Source of the DNA: HLUCCA09 sp039822045
Lineage (GTDB): Bacteria > Pseudomonadota > Alphaproteobacteria > Rhodobacterales > Rhodobacteraceae
Length of the DNA: 64,000 bases
Assembly (NCBI GenBank): GCA_039822045.1
Contig: JBCBMY010000003.1
Coordinates: 186,001 to 250,000 of the forward strand
Direction: 5' to 3'
Part shown: positions 49,790 to 58,837 of the stretch, in pieces
How the letters are laid out: each line of letters begins with the position of its first letter
How positions within the stretch are numbered: the first letter of the stretch is position 1
Made by a program: the position numbers and the translations under genes
The notes under the pieces: model-generated
What the model saw: only the letters and a program-made list of their open reading frames with translations
Databases searched by the model: none
What the model was told of the DNA's origin: nothing

Positions 49790-51163
49790 ATGGCAGCCGA
49801 CCCGTCAATTCTGAACTTGCGCTTTGGGCTGGGTTTCGGCCCGGACCTTCCTGCCGCGTACAGCTTCGAAGAACTGCTCGAGCCCCTTGCCGGGCCGGAC
49901 AGGATCGCCGAGCGTTTTCCGATTTCCCGCTACGCCGATCTTGCACCAGTTGCCCAGCGGTTTCGCGAGCTCCGGCGCGCGCGGCGCGATGCGCCCGAAA
50001 CAGAGCGACGCGCGATCGAGGATGAGCTCGACGCGATGCGCGAGCGGGAGCGCACGCGGCAAGCCGAGAGCGTAGCGGCTGCAATGGCGCGGGCGGCGGA
50101 AACGCGCGACCCGCTTCGAGAGCGCCTGACGTACTTTTGGGCTGACCATTTCACGACACGCGGACTCGGGCCGATCCGGCGGGCTGGCGTGCCGACCTAT
50201 ACCGAAGAGGCAATCCGGCCCTTTGTGTCTGGGTCCTTCGCCAACCTGCTGAAGTCGGCGATCCTTCACCCGCAGATGCTCTTCTACCTCGATCAGAGTG
50301 CCTCGGTCGGACCCAACTCTCAGCTCGGGCTGCAGCGCGGGCAGGGGCTGAACGAGAATCTGGCGCGCGAGCTTTTGGAGTTGCATACCCTCGGGGTGGA
50401 CGGCCCCTATGATCAGAGGGATGTCCGCCAACTCGCAGAGCTTCTGGCTGGCCTACGCGCCGACGCCGTTGGCAGCGTGACGTTTGACCAGCGGCGCGGT
50501 GAGCCCGGCCCGGAGACGGTTCTCGGCCGGGATTACGGCCAGCGCGTGCCCGATATGGCCGACGTGGAGCGGGTGCTTGACGATCTTGCCCGGCACCCGG
50601 CGACGGCGATGCATATCGCACGAAAACTCGCCGTCCACTTCGTATCCGACACGCCCGAGCCCGACCTGGTGGAGCATGTGGCGACCCGGTTCCGCGAGAC
50701 GGACGGCGCGTTGGCCGAGGTCTATGCGGCGCTTCTGGAGCATCCGGCCGCCCACGGGCCGGACCTTGAGAAAATCAAACAGCCTTGGGGCCTTCTTGCG
50801 ACGAGCTTCCGCGCGATGGGGGTTCCGGGGAGCTATCTGACCGGCTTGCGCCGCCGCCGCGTGAACAGTTGGATCCTGCGCCCCATGGCCGACATGGGCC
50901 AGCGCTGGATGAGCCCGAGCGGCCCGGACGGTTGGCCGGAAGCGGCTGAGGATTGGATTGCGCCACAGGTCCTCGCCGCGCGGATCACCTGGGCGATGGG
51001 CTTGCCACGAATGGGCTTCGAGATGCCGGAGCCCCGCGGCTTCGTCGAGACAGCCCTGGGCCCGTTTGCGTCGGAGGCGACCCGCTTTGCCGCGCGGGCA
51101 GCCGAAACGCGAGAGGAAGGCGTGGCCCTCGTCCTTCTGTCCCCCGAATTTCAGCGCAGGTGA
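49790..51163 (+). CDS. DUF1800 family protein
   Basis: 457 residues. DUF1800 features: RLTYFWADHFTTR, GSFANLLKSAILHPQMLFYL, NENLARELLELHTLGVDGPY, VRQLAELLAGLRAD, HIARKLAVHFVSDTPEPDLV. Family function is unknown; members are almost always paired with a DUF1501 gene, as here (5-base gap). No obvious signal peptide in this copy. Confidence 0.9.
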   Translation: MAADPSILNLRFGLGFGPDLPAAYSFEELLEPLAGPDRIAERFPISRYADLAPVAQRFRELRRARRDAPETERRAIEDELDAMRERERTRQAESVAAAMARAAETRDPLRERLTYFWADHFTTRGLGPIRRAGVPTYTEEAIRPFVSGSFANLLKSAILHPQMLFYLDQSASVGPNSQLGLQRGQGLNENLARELLELHTLGVDGPYDQRDVRQLAELLAGLRADAVGSVTFDQRRGEPGPETVLGRDYGQRVPDMADVERVLDDLARHPATAMHIARKLAVHFVSDTPEPDLVEHVATRFRETDGALAEVYAALLEHPAAHGPDLEKIKQPWGLLATSFRAMGVPGSYLTGLRRRRVNSWILRPMADMGQRWMSPSGPDGWPEAAEDWIAPQVLAARITWAMGLPRMGFEMPEPRGFVETALGPFASEATRFAARAAETREEGVALVLLSPEFQRR

Positions 51164-51168
51164 GCGCC

Positions 51169-52416
51169 ATGACCGCTTTCGTACCCCGACCGACCCGCCG
51201 TCGCGCGCTCCTAAATGGTCTGGCGCTTGGGTGCAGTGCCGCTGCGAGCCCGCTCTTGACGCCGATCACTCTTGCCTCTGCGCCATGGGACAATCGGTTC
51301 GTCGTCGTCCTGTTGCGCGGAGGGATGGATGGGCTGGATGTGGTGCGGCCGCTGGGCGATACCGACTTCGCCGCCGCGCGACAGGGCGCGCTTGCGGATG
51401 GTAATTCGTTGCCTCTCGGCAATGGCTTCTTCGGACTCCATCCTGCTCTGCAACCGCTCATGCCCCTGTGGGAGGCAAAGGAACTTGCCTTCGCCCACGC
51501 GGTTTCGACGCCCTATCGCGACCGACGGAGCCATTTCGACGGACAGGACATGCTTGAGGCGGGCACGGGGTTCGGCGATGGCTCGCCGTCGGCACGAGAC
51601 GGCTGGCTGAACCGAATGCTGCAACAAGTGCCCGGCGTTACGGCTGAAACCGCATTTGCCATTGGGCGTGGTCGGACGATGCTCCTCGAGGGGGCGGCCC
51701 CAGCATCGAGCTGGGCGCCCGAGGCGCGGCTGCGCATGTCGTCGCAGGCCGAACGCTTGCTGGGTGTGATGTATGAACGTGACGCGCTGTTTCATGCGGC
51801 CGCGGAAGAGGCGATTGCCCTGGCCGAGGCCACGGCCAACACGCCCGAGCTCGAAGACATGGTCGCCGAGGCCGACGGCATGAGCGGGTCGGCAGCGGCC
51901 AATGCACCACGGTCGGGCGCCCGGGGTCATGTTGCGCTAGCGAGTTTTGCGGCGGCGCGTCTTCGGGAAGAGACGCGTATCGCGGCCTTTTCACTGATCG
52001 GGTGGGACACCCACAATCGGCAGGATACCGCGTTGCCGCGCGCGCTAGGGCGTCTCTCGGATGTGCTCCTCGCCCTTAAGGCCGGGCTTGGACCCATTTG
52101 GGAGAAGACCACAGTTGTTGCGATGACGGAGTTCGGGCGGACGGTTCGCGAGAACGGCACGCGGGGCACCGACCACGGTACCGGAGGAGCCATGGTGCTC
52201 GCCGGCGGCGCGGTGAAGGGTGGTCGGGTGCACGGGCATTGGCCCGGCCTGACCGAGGCGGACCTCTACGATGGTCGGGACTTGATGCCTACCGAAGATG
52301 TCCGCTCGTACGCGGCTGCCGCCATGCGCGGTCTGTTCGGTCTCGATCGTGCCACGTTGGAAGATGTGGTCTTCCCCGGCCTCGACATGGGACAGGTCGG
52401 CCGAGTGCTGTTATGA
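51169..52416 (+). CDS. DUF1501 family protein, Tat-exported
   Basis: 415 residues. N-terminal twin-arginine signal (RPTRRRALLNGLALGCSAAA). Alkaline-phosphatase-like/sulfatase-related DUF1501 core: NRFVVVLLRGGMDGLDVVRP, THNRQDTALPRALGRLSDVL, VVAMTEFGRTVRENGTRGTD, HGTGGAMVLAGGAVKGG, with His/Asp residues for metal. It probably works in the periplasm with the DUF1800 protein. Confidence 0.92.
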   Translation: MTAFVPRPTRRRALLNGLALGCSAAASPLLTPITLASAPWDNRFVVVLLRGGMDGLDVVRPLGDTDFAAARQGALADGNSLPLGNGFFGLHPALQPLMPLWEAKELAFAHAVSTPYRDRRSHFDGQDMLEAGTGFGDGSPSARDGWLNRMLQQVPGVTAETAFAIGRGRTMLLEGAAPASSWAPEARLRMSSQAERLLGVMYERDALFHAAAEEAIALAEATANTPELEDMVAEADGMSGSAAANAPRSGARGHVALASFAAARLREETRIAAFSLIGWDTHNRQDTALPRALGRLSDVLLALKAGLGPIWEKTTVVAMTEFGRTVRENGTRGTDHGTGGAMVLAGGAVKGGRVHGHWPGLTEADLYDGRDLMPTEDVRSYAAAAMRGLFGLDRATLEDVVFPGLDMGQVGRVLL

Positions 52417-52464
52417 GACTTCTGCGTTCCGTGCCGTCGCTTGGTGTGATGCACGCGTCCTGGA

Positions 52465-53187
52465 TCAGATCGGGCGGGCTGCTTCAGCGAGGCGCGCCTT
52501 AAGCACAATTGAAAGCGCTCCGCGCGCAGCCTCAAGGCCTTCGCCCTTCGCGCGGCAGCGGGCATACTCCCGTGCTGCGTCGGCCAGGCGCGTATCCTTG
52601 GCAGATTGCGCGATCGACCCCACGAATTGCGCCACGTAGTCGACTGCCTCGGTCTTGTCGTCGCGACCCAGCACCTCGGCCGCATGGGCAAGGTCGTCCT
52701 GCAGGGCGATGCTATCGGGCGTTACCTCGTCTCCGTCCACCGCGCGGGGACCCGACGGACGTGCCTCATCCGGCAGAAGCCTCAGGATTGTGGACTGAAA
52801 CACGCCAAGGCTGGCGATCGGCTTGGCCAGGCCGGCCTGGGCTCCGGCTTCTTGCGCTTCCTCGAGCAAGTCGAGATCCCCGCTCATGGCGAGAACGGCA
52901 GGTGGGCGAATATCGCCCTCACACAGCTCGCGGATCAGGTCGACCCCCGAGCCATCCGGCAGCCCCAGATCGACGAGCACCACCTGGGGTCTATAGGTGG
53001 CCAGATGGCGCCTCGCCGAGGCAAGGCAGTCGGCGCGACGGATGCGAGCCCCGCTACGCAGACACAAAAGGCGCAAAGCGTCTGAGGCAAAGCGGCTGTC
53101 TTCCACGGCGAGCACGGTCAGCCCCATTAGGGGGTGCGCCGGCGTCGGCTTCCGTCCGATTCTGAGGTGCATCCAGTCATCCGGCAT
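52465..53187 (-). CDS. response regulator with uncharacterised output region
   Basis: 240 residues. Receiver domain about 20-140: acidic pocket AVEDSRF, phospho-acceptor Asp in VVLVDLGLPDGSG near 73, Ser switch VLAMSGD and Lys in GLAKPIAS. The remaining 100 residues are helical (DDLAHAAEVLGRDDKTEAVD and on) without a DNA-binding HTH, GGDEF or Hpt motif. GGGAG supports the start. No histidine kinase is adjacent. Confidence 0.85.
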   Translation of the reverse strand: MPDDWMHLRIGRKPTPAHPLMGLTVLAVEDSRFASDALRLLCLRSGARIRRADCLASARRHLATYRPQVVLVDLGLPDGSGVDLIRELCEGDIRPPAVLAMSGDLDLLEEAQEAGAQAGLAKPIASLGVFQSTILRLLPDEARPSGPRAVDGDEVTPDSIALQDDLAHAAEVLGRDDKTEAVDYVAQFVGSIAQSAKDTRLADAAREYARCRAKGEGLEAARGALSIVLKARLAEAARPI

Positions 53188-53275
53188 GTGCCTGTCTCCC
53201 TTGCGTCCCCGGGCCCGATCTCGTGCACGGTTCCTTCCGTGCCGAGGCGCAGTTAACCGCGCACATCCCTAACGC

Positions 53276-53307
53276 TTGGTGAATCGATAGGTGGGTCAGG
53301 TCACCAA
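53276..53307. repeat. inverted repeat TTGGTGA/TCACCAA before mce
   Basis: TTGGTGA at 53276-53282 and TCACCAA at 53301-53307, 18 bases apart, in the divergent region between the response regulator and mce. Possible operator or leader hairpin. Confidence 0.35.
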
Positions 53308-53381
53308 TTTGCCGCTCTTGCACCCCGGAAGCCGCGCTGGGATAAGCGGCCGCGGGGAGAGCGGGATGCAGGAGTGAGCCA

Positions 53382-53786
53382 ATGATCGGACGCCTCAACC
53401 ATGTTGCGATCGCAGTACCGGACCTCGAAGCAGCGGCCGACCAATACCGTTCGGCCCTTGGAGCCATGGTCGGACCGCCCCAGGACGAGCCTGACCATGG
53501 CGTGACCGTTATCTTCATCGAGCTCCCGAATACCAAGATCGAACTGTTGCACCCGCTCGGCACCGACAGCCCAATCGCCGGTTTCCTGGAGAAGAACCCC
53601 TCGGGTGGAATCCACCATGTCTGTTATGAGGTGGAGGATATTCTGGCCGCCCGCGATCATCTTCAGTCGGTCGGAGCACGGGTGCTTGGAACAGGCGAAC
53701 CAAAGATCGGGGCCCACGGCAAGCCCGTGCTGTTTCTGCACCCCAAAGACTTCAATGGAACCCTCGTTGAGCTCGAACAGGTCTGA
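53382..53786 (+). CDS. mce: methylmalonyl-CoA epimerase
   Basis: 134 residues, vicinal-oxygen-chelate fold. Metal ligands in GRLNHVAIAVPDLEAA (His), GGIHHVCYEVEDI (His) and NGTLVELEQV (Glu); PKIGAHGKPVLFLHPKDFNG is typical. It interconverts D- and L-methylmalonyl-CoA in propionyl-CoA use and the ethylmalonyl-CoA pathway. Followed 3 bases later by a DUF1467 gene, a constant pair in this order. Confidence 0.96.
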   Translation: MIGRLNHVAIAVPDLEAAADQYRSALGAMVGPPQDEPDHGVTVIFIELPNTKIELLHPLGTDSPIAGFLEKNPSGGIHHVCYEVEDILAARDHLQSVGARVLGTGEPKIGAHGKPVLFLHPKDFNGTLVELEQV

Positions 53787-53789
53787 ACG

Positions 53790-54068
53790 ATGGCGATTAC
53801 CTCCGCCCTGGTCCTGCTGGCAGTCATCTGGTTCATGGTGCTCTTCATTGTGCTCCCCCTGAACCTGAAGACTCAAAGCGAAGACGGCACGATCGTTCCG
53901 GGTACGCCGGGATCGGCGCCGACAGATCCAAATCTGCGCCGCAAGGCACTGATCGTGACCGCCGTGTCGGTGCCCATCTGGGTGCTTCTCTGCGCGATCA
54001 TCGGGTTTGGATGGATCACCGTCGAGGACTGGGATCTTTTTTCACGTTTCGGCCCGGGGAGTGGCTAG
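53790..54068 (+). CDS. DUF1467 family membrane protein
   Basis: 92 residues, two membrane helices (ITSALVLLAVIWFMVLFIVL and ALIVTAVSVPIWVLLCAIIG) with a loop containing TQSEDGTIVPGTPGSAPTDP, the DUF1467 signature. Function unknown, always with mce in Rhodobacterales. Confidence 0.9.
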   Translation: MAITSALVLLAVIWFMVLFIVLPLNLKTQSEDGTIVPGTPGSAPTDPNLRRKALIVTAVSVPIWVLLCAIIGFGWITVEDWDLFSRFGPGSG

Positions 54069-54135
54069 GACCGGATCTTGCTTTCCAACGAACCACCACT
54101 GGTCGTGGCTCCTACGTTGCCGTCGGTCAGAACGC

Positions 54136-54840
54136 TCAGCGTGCGTCTTCTAGCGCATGGAAGATGTGGGTGAACGTGGCCGCGCCGAGAATTGGCACGA
54201 AGAGGTTCACAATTGGAATCGTGAGTGGCGCCGCCATCAGGATCCCTGCGAACCAGATTACACCGCCATGGCGACGGCGTGCCGCGATGGCGCCCGCGCG
54301 CCCGAGCCTGCGCATCGCCACCAGCTGAAAATACTCTCGGCCCAATAGAAACCCGTTCACGGCCCAAAAGAGTAGGGGCGCGAATGGGCCAACGATGAAG
54401 TAGAGCACGAGGGCGATCGCATTGACCACAACGATGAGCCACAGGAACCCAATCGAGTCGCGGATCGTCTCGCCGAGGGGCAGTGGTGGCGGGGCGGGCA
54501 GGTATGGATAGTAGCGGTCTTCGACCGCCGCAGCGACATCGTCGAGAAAGATGCCAGTGAAGGCCGAGGCGACAGGGACCATCAAGACGATGGACAACAA
54601 CAGGACGCCAATCAGGGACAGCGCCGATGCAGCCTCGTCGAGCCAGCCTATGGATAGACCAAACGGCAGAGATACGTTGTTGGGGACGAGGGCGCCGACG
54701 CCCCAGACCACAAGCCACGACAGGCCCAGCAACAGCGCAATGGTCAATCCCACTCCGATCAGGAGTACCCTCAGAAAGCGCCGGTCGCCGGCTTGCGCAA
54801 GAGCACGTCCAAAGGACGACAGGATCACTCCGAGAGCCAT
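54136..54840 (-). CDS. EI24 domain (CysZ-like) membrane protein
   Basis: 234 residues with four membrane segments (RVLLIGVGLTIALLLGLSWL, ALSLIGVLLLSIVLMVPVAS, IGFLWLIVVVNAIALVLYFI, GGVIWFAGILMAAPLTIPIV) and the EI24 motif PLLFWAVNGFLLGREYFQLV. CysZ relatives move sulfate, but many EI24 proteins have no known cargo. The start at 54840 overlaps the upstream nitroreductase gene by 16 bases. Confidence 0.85.
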   Translation of the reverse strand: MALGVILSSFGRALAQAGDRRFLRVLLIGVGLTIALLLGLSWLVVWGVGALVPNNVSLPFGLSIGWLDEAASALSLIGVLLLSIVLMVPVASAFTGIFLDDVAAAVEDRYYPYLPAPPPLPLGETIRDSIGFLWLIVVVNAIALVLYFIVGPFAPLLFWAVNGFLLGREYFQLVAMRRLGRAGAIAARRRHGGVIWFAGILMAAPLTIPIVNLFVPILGAATFTHIFHALEDAR

Positions 54841-55403
54841 GTTGTGATCGCAGAAATCTCGGGGCGCGGCCGTTCGGGCGGCGCCGACGTCTCGGTGCCG
54901 ATATGGATGAACCCGGCGACGCGTTCCCGCGGTGCCAGTCCAAGGTGCGCCTCGACAAAGGCACGGTCGTGCGACGCCCAACCAGACAGCCAGTTTGCGC
55001 CCCATCCCGATGCAAGCGCGGCCATCAGAAGGCCATAGCAGACGGCTCCGGCCGAGAGGACCTGTTCGATCTCGGGGACCTTGTCGGCGATCTTGGGGCT
55101 TGAGATGACTGCGATCGCCACGTCGGTCGTAAGAAACTGACTGACCATCTTGTCGACTTTGTCGGGCGCAAGGCCGAGCGCAGCGCCGCGATCAGGAACG
55201 GCTGCGGCAAGACGCTGGAGCGCCGGCTTCTCCAGAACGAGAAAGCGCCAAGGCTCCAGTTTGCCATGGTCCGGTGTCCGCGCCGCGATCTCGAGAATGG
55301 TCCCAATCTCGGTACGGTCGGGAAATGGGGCGGCTAGCGTCTTGGCCGGGCGGGAGCGCCGTTTGCGCAGCCAGTCGAGTGTCTCTGCAGAGGTCTGTGG
55401 CAT
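54825..55403 (-). CDS. nitroreductase family protein (YdjA-like)
   Basis: 192 residues. FMN-binding pattern RKRRSRPAKTLAAPFPDRTE, ARTPDHGKLEPWRFLVLE, AVCYGLLMAALASGWGANWL and GLAPRERVAGFIHIGTE. Begins at MPQTSAETL. Reduces unknown substrates with NAD(P)H. Co-oriented and overlapping with the EI24 gene. Confidence 0.92.
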   Translation of the reverse strand: MPQTSAETLDWLRKRRSRPAKTLAAPFPDRTEIGTILEIAARTPDHGKLEPWRFLVLEKPALQRLAAAVPDRGAALGLAPDKVDKMVSQFLTTDVAIAVISSPKIADKVPEIEQVLSAGAVCYGLLMAALASGWGANWLSGWASHDRAFVEAHLGLAPRERVAGFIHIGTETSAPPERPRPEISAITTWLSE

Positions 55404-55413
55404 TGGGTTTCTT

Positions 55414-56514
55414 TCAGCGCGCGAGAGAGGCGGCAAGGCCGTCAAACCAACCCTCAAGCATGGTGTCGAACAAGGGCCCGGGCTGGCGTGCGGCGAGCGT
55501 GCTGGCCATCGGGTCTGGGGCTGTCACAGAACTGTCGGACAGGGCTTCCAGCGTCGCATGACCACAGAATGGGACATAGGCCTCGGAATATCCGCCCTCA
55601 TGAACCAGAACCAGCTTTCCGTCGCACAGGCGTTCCGCCGCCTGGCGCGCGCGGGTGGTTAACTCGCGAAACGTCTCTGCCGTGGCCATGGTGCGTGACA
55701 GAGGGTCGACTGCGGCGGCGTCGAACCCGCAGGCGATCATGATTGCGTCTGGGCTAAAGGCATCGAGTGAGGGCGCAACGAAGCGGTCCCACGCGGCAAG
55801 AAATCCTGTGTGGCCCGTGCCTGGCGGCAGCGGCAAGTTGAGGTTTGCGCCTATGCCCGGCCCACTCCCGCGATCCTCGACCCCGCCCGTGTCGAGCGGG
55901 AAGTTCCGTTCCTGATGAAGCGAGATTGTGAGGACGTCGCTACGACCATAAAACACGCCTTCTGTTCCATTCCCGTGGTGCACGTCCCAGTCGACGACGG
56001 CAATGCGCTGCGCCCGGCCTTCGGCAAGCGCAGCTTCGACTGCGATGGCGATGTTCGACAGGAGACAAAAGCCCATGGGCACGTCCGGCAGGCAATGGTG
56101 CCCCGGCGGGCGCGAGAGAGCATAGGCGTTTTGGACTTCCCCGTTTAGCACCATGCGCAGGGCCTCGATCGCCAAGCCAGCCGAGAGCGTGGCCACCTCG
56201 TATCCGCCCCTTCCGAACGGAGCGCGGATGCCAAGCTCACCTCCACCAGCGTCCGACCGCTCCTTGAAGCAGTCGAGGTAGGCCGCCGGGTGCACGCGAA
56301 GCAGCGCCTCGCGATTTGCCGCATCCGCGCTCTCCATCCGAAGATGCCGGTCGATGCCGGTGACCCGCATGAGGTTGACAAGTCGCCGCTTCGTTTCGGG
56401 ATTTTCCGGCAGCCCGCCGCCTGGCTGTACGAACCCGCCCACCTCCATGGTAAGCGCATAGGCCCCGCCATGGTGCCAGAAGCAGCGTTCATCCCAGAGA
56501 AAGGCGGTCGTCAT
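55414..56514 (-). CDS. histone-deacetylase-family hydrolase (class II/acetylpolyamine amidohydrolase-like)
   Basis: 366 residues. Zn-hydrolase signatures: SRPPGHHCLPDVPMGFCLLS (His pair), IAVVDWDVHHGNGTEGVFY (Asp and His ligands), ISLHQERNFPLDTGG, ACGFDAAAVDPL (Asp ligand) and VHEGGYSE. It deacetylates an acetylated amine such as a polyamine or protein lysine. Start fixed by MTTAFLWDERCFWHH. Confidence 0.93.
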   Translation of the reverse strand: MTTAFLWDERCFWHHGGAYALTMEVGGFVQPGGGLPENPETKRRLVNLMRVTGIDRHLRMESADAANREALLRVHPAAYLDCFKERSDAGGGELGIRAPFGRGGYEVATLSAGLAIEALRMVLNGEVQNAYALSRPPGHHCLPDVPMGFCLLSNIAIAVEAALAEGRAQRIAVVDWDVHHGNGTEGVFYGRSDVLTISLHQERNFPLDTGGVEDRGSGPGIGANLNLPLPPGTGHTGFLAAWDRFVAPSLDAFSPDAIMIACGFDAAAVDPLSRTMATAETFRELTTRARQAAERLCDGKLVLVHEGGYSEAYVPFCGHATLEALSDSSVTAPDPMASTLAARQPGPLFDTMLEGWFDGLAASLAR

Positions 56515-56547
56515 GCGTGTCTCCTCGGCCGTGTGGTCTACAGCGGC

Positions 56548-57627
56548 TTAGGGTGTCATCGTTCGGATGTGGTTGGCATGGCCGAGCTTCCGCCCGGGCC
56601 GCACCTCTGCCTTGCCATATAGGTGCAGGGACACGTCGGCCGTAGCAGCCAACGCAGGCACACGCTCGATATCCGCGCCAATCAGGTTCTCCATCTCGAC
56701 ATCGGCATAGCGTCGCCCATCGCCCAGCGGCCACCCGGCAATGGCCCGGATATGCTGTTCGAATTGGTCGACGGCGCAGCCGTTTTGGGTCCAATGGCCA
56801 GAGTTATGAACCCGCGGTGCAATCTCGTTTACAACGAGGCCGTCGCTGGTCACGAAGAGTTCCACGCCCAGAACGCCAACATAGTCGAGTGCGTTGAGGA
56901 TGCGACCGGCGAGCAGAACGGCGTCCTGCCGCTCGGCGCGCGACAGACGCGCGGGAACCGTCGTGCGCCGTAGAATGCCGCCTTCATGCACGTTCTCGCC
57001 AGGGTCGAATGCAACCACTTCGCCATCTAGGCCCCGTGCCGCGATCACAGACACCTCGCACCGGAAGTCCACGAACCCTTCGAGGATCGCTGGGGCGCCG
57101 GCGAGGGCGTTCAGCGCCGCGCTAGCATCTTGAGCGACCGCGAGGCGAGCCTGGCCCTTGCCGTCATACCCAAGGCGCCGGGTCTTCAGGATTGCCGGCG
57201 TTCCAATAGCATTAATCGCGTCTTGGAGGCTCGAGGCGTCATCGACGGCAGCGAACGGTGCGACGGACAGGCCAAGGCCCGCAAGAAATGTCTTCTCTTC
57301 GAAACGGTCCTGGCTCACCGCGAGCGCGCTCCTGGCTGGACGCAGCGGGCAAGTGGCGGCCAACCGGTCGAGAGCCGCGGCCGGGACATTCTCGAATTCG
57401 TACGTGATGACGTCGACGGCCTCGACAAAGGTGGCCATTGCCCCTTCATCGTCGTAGGGGGCAGCGGTCCAGGCGTGAGCGACGTCGGCGGCCGGAGCCG
57501 CGCCCGGCTCGAAGATGTGGGTGCGATATCCCAGCCGAGCAGCAGCCATCGCCAGCATCCGGCCGAGCTGACCGCCGCCGAGGATGCCGATCACCGAGCC
57601 GGGAGGGAGGGGAGCACGCTCAGCCAC
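56548..57627 (-). CDS. purK: 5-(carboxyamino)imidazole ribonucleotide synthase
   Basis: 359 residues, ATP-grasp. GSVIGILGGGQLGRMLAMAA, CPLRPARSALAVSQDRFEEK, PAILKTRRLGYDGKGQA, VEAVDVITYEFENVP, NEIAPRVHNSGHWT. Purine synthesis step together with PurE. The GTG at 57627 has GGAGA six bases upstream; earlier in-frame residues are not coding. Confidence 0.96.
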   Translation of the reverse strand: MAERAPLPPGSVIGILGGGQLGRMLAMAAARLGYRTHIFEPGAAPAADVAHAWTAAPYDDEGAMATFVEAVDVITYEFENVPAAALDRLAATCPLRPARSALAVSQDRFEEKTFLAGLGLSVAPFAAVDDASSLQDAINAIGTPAILKTRRLGYDGKGQARLAVAQDASAALNALAGAPAILEGFVDFRCEVSVIAARGLDGEVVAFDPGENVHEGGILRRTTVPARLSRAERQDAVLLAGRILNALDYVGVLGVELFVTSDGLVVNEIAPRVHNSGHWTQNGCAVDQFEQHIRAIAGWPLGDGRRYADVEMENLIGADIERVPALAATADVSLHLYGKAEVRPGRKLGHANHIRTMTP

Positions 57628-57900
57628 AGCGGTCTCCAATCCGCAGCAACATGGCGCGTGGACCATCGTGTCCGCCGCCCGGTACCCGACCCGCAAGTGT
57701 TGGGCGGCAAGGCGTGCCTGAGGTGACGCGTGTGCCCGACGGCTCGGCAGCTCCCGCCCCGGATTGCGTAGCAAGCTTTAACAGCACGGCTTCGCTCCGG
57801 CGCATGATGTGGCGCCGACGGCCCCGTGGAACCAGGAAGTGGACGTCGGGTGCTTTGAGGCGGCCAGTTCCAAAACCGCTGAAGCGGCCTGTTGCAGGCG
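57628..57900. other. gap between purE and purK
   Basis: 273 bases without a convincing gene. On the minus strand CCGCTTCAGCGG followed by TTTT (about 57886-57871) could be a weak terminator or attenuator after purE. A 112-residue minus-strand frame here overlaps both neighbours and is arginine/glycine-rich; I do not believe it. Confidence 0.5.
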
Positions 57901-58389
57901 TCACGTCGCTTGCTCCTGGGGCTCCTCGGGAATCGAAGCGGACAAAGCAGAGCGCCACGCCTCGAGCCGCGCGGCTAGGTTTGGGTCGGATGTCGCAAGA
58001 ATAGCGGCCGCCATAAGACCGGCATTTGCTGCGCCGGACGAGCCAATTGCCATGGTCGCCACCGGGTAGCCGCGCGGCATTTGTACGATGGAGTAGAGCG
58101 AGTCGACACCACCAAGGGCCCTGGTCTCGACTGGCACGCCAATCACGGGCACTCGCGTCTTCGATGCGACCATTCCAGGGAGGTGCGCGGCACCTCCGGC
58201 GCCCGCGATGATCGCCTTGAGGCCCCGATCGGCCGCCTCACTGCCATAGCGCCAGAGCCTGTCGGGTGTACGGTGAGCCGAGACGATCTTGGCTTCGAAG
58301 GGCACATTCAACTCGTCGAGGACCGTCGCGGCCTCGCGCAAGGTCGGCCAGTCTGACTGGCTGCCCATAATGATACCGACCTCGACCAT
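57901..58389 (-). CDS. purE: N5-carboxyaminoimidazole ribonucleotide mutase
   Basis: 162 residues. IIMGSQSDWPTLREAATVLD (substrate loop), VSAHRTPDRLW with catalytic His, GAGGAAHLPGMVASKT and GVPVETRALGGVDSLYSIVQ, the class I (bacterial) type. ATG at 58389; a GTG one codon earlier is possible. Unusually for the pair, 273 bases separate it from purK. Confidence 0.97.
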   Translation of the reverse strand: MVEVGIIMGSQSDWPTLREAATVLDELNVPFEAKIVSAHRTPDRLWRYGSEAADRGLKAIIAGAGGAAHLPGMVASKTRVPVIGVPVETRALGGVDSLYSIVQMPRGYPVATMAIGSSGAANAGLMAAAILATSDPNLAARLEAWRSALSASIPEEPQEQAT

Positions 58390-58461
58390 CACCGTCCCCG
58401 CGCTGTGAAGGTCGCACTCTAGTCACGCAATGGTCAGGTACAAGGTCCGCGGGAGGCGCAA

Positions 58462-58680
58462 TCAGGCGATGATGTCGGGATTGATCTGATCCTCGAGGTA
58501 CTGGATCTGATCCTTGAGCCGGAGCTTCTGCTTCTTGAGCCGCTTGATGGTGAATGCGTCTGCGGTGCCCGTGTCCTCTAGGGCCTGGATCGCATCGTCC
58601 AGGTCGCGATGCTCGCGCTCCAGCACGCCCAGTCGCACGCGCATCACGTCGATCGCATTCATTTCGGTCGGGGCATTCAT
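58462..58680 (-). CDS. YdcH family protein (DUF465)
   Basis: 72-residue coiled-coil protein: LGVLEREHRDLDDAIQALED, then IKRLKKQKLRLKDQIQYLED, and QINPDIIA. The first methionine at 58680 (MNAPTEMNAIDV) is used. Common and small in proteobacteria, function unknown. It lies opposite the Hsp20 gene. Confidence 0.9.
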   Translation of the reverse strand: MNAPTEMNAIDVMRVRLGVLEREHRDLDDAIQALEDTGTADAFTIKRLKKQKLRLKDQIQYLEDQINPDIIA

Positions 58681-58837
58681 CTCCGGGCATCCTCCGGGCC
58701 GCGCAGGTCTCTGTTGTATACGCGCCCCGGGTTCGCCACGCCAAGGAAGATCTTGCAGGGCGGTGAACGCTTCCCCATATCCATGACAGGGCCGCCGGAC
58801 GGGGCCTCCGCATTGTCGCTTTGACGAGGACGTGCCG

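Noticed and set aside
57620..57958. 112-residue minus-strand frame between purE and purK
   Set aside because: Overlaps both neighbours, Arg/Gly-rich, no ribosome site and no recognisable fold.
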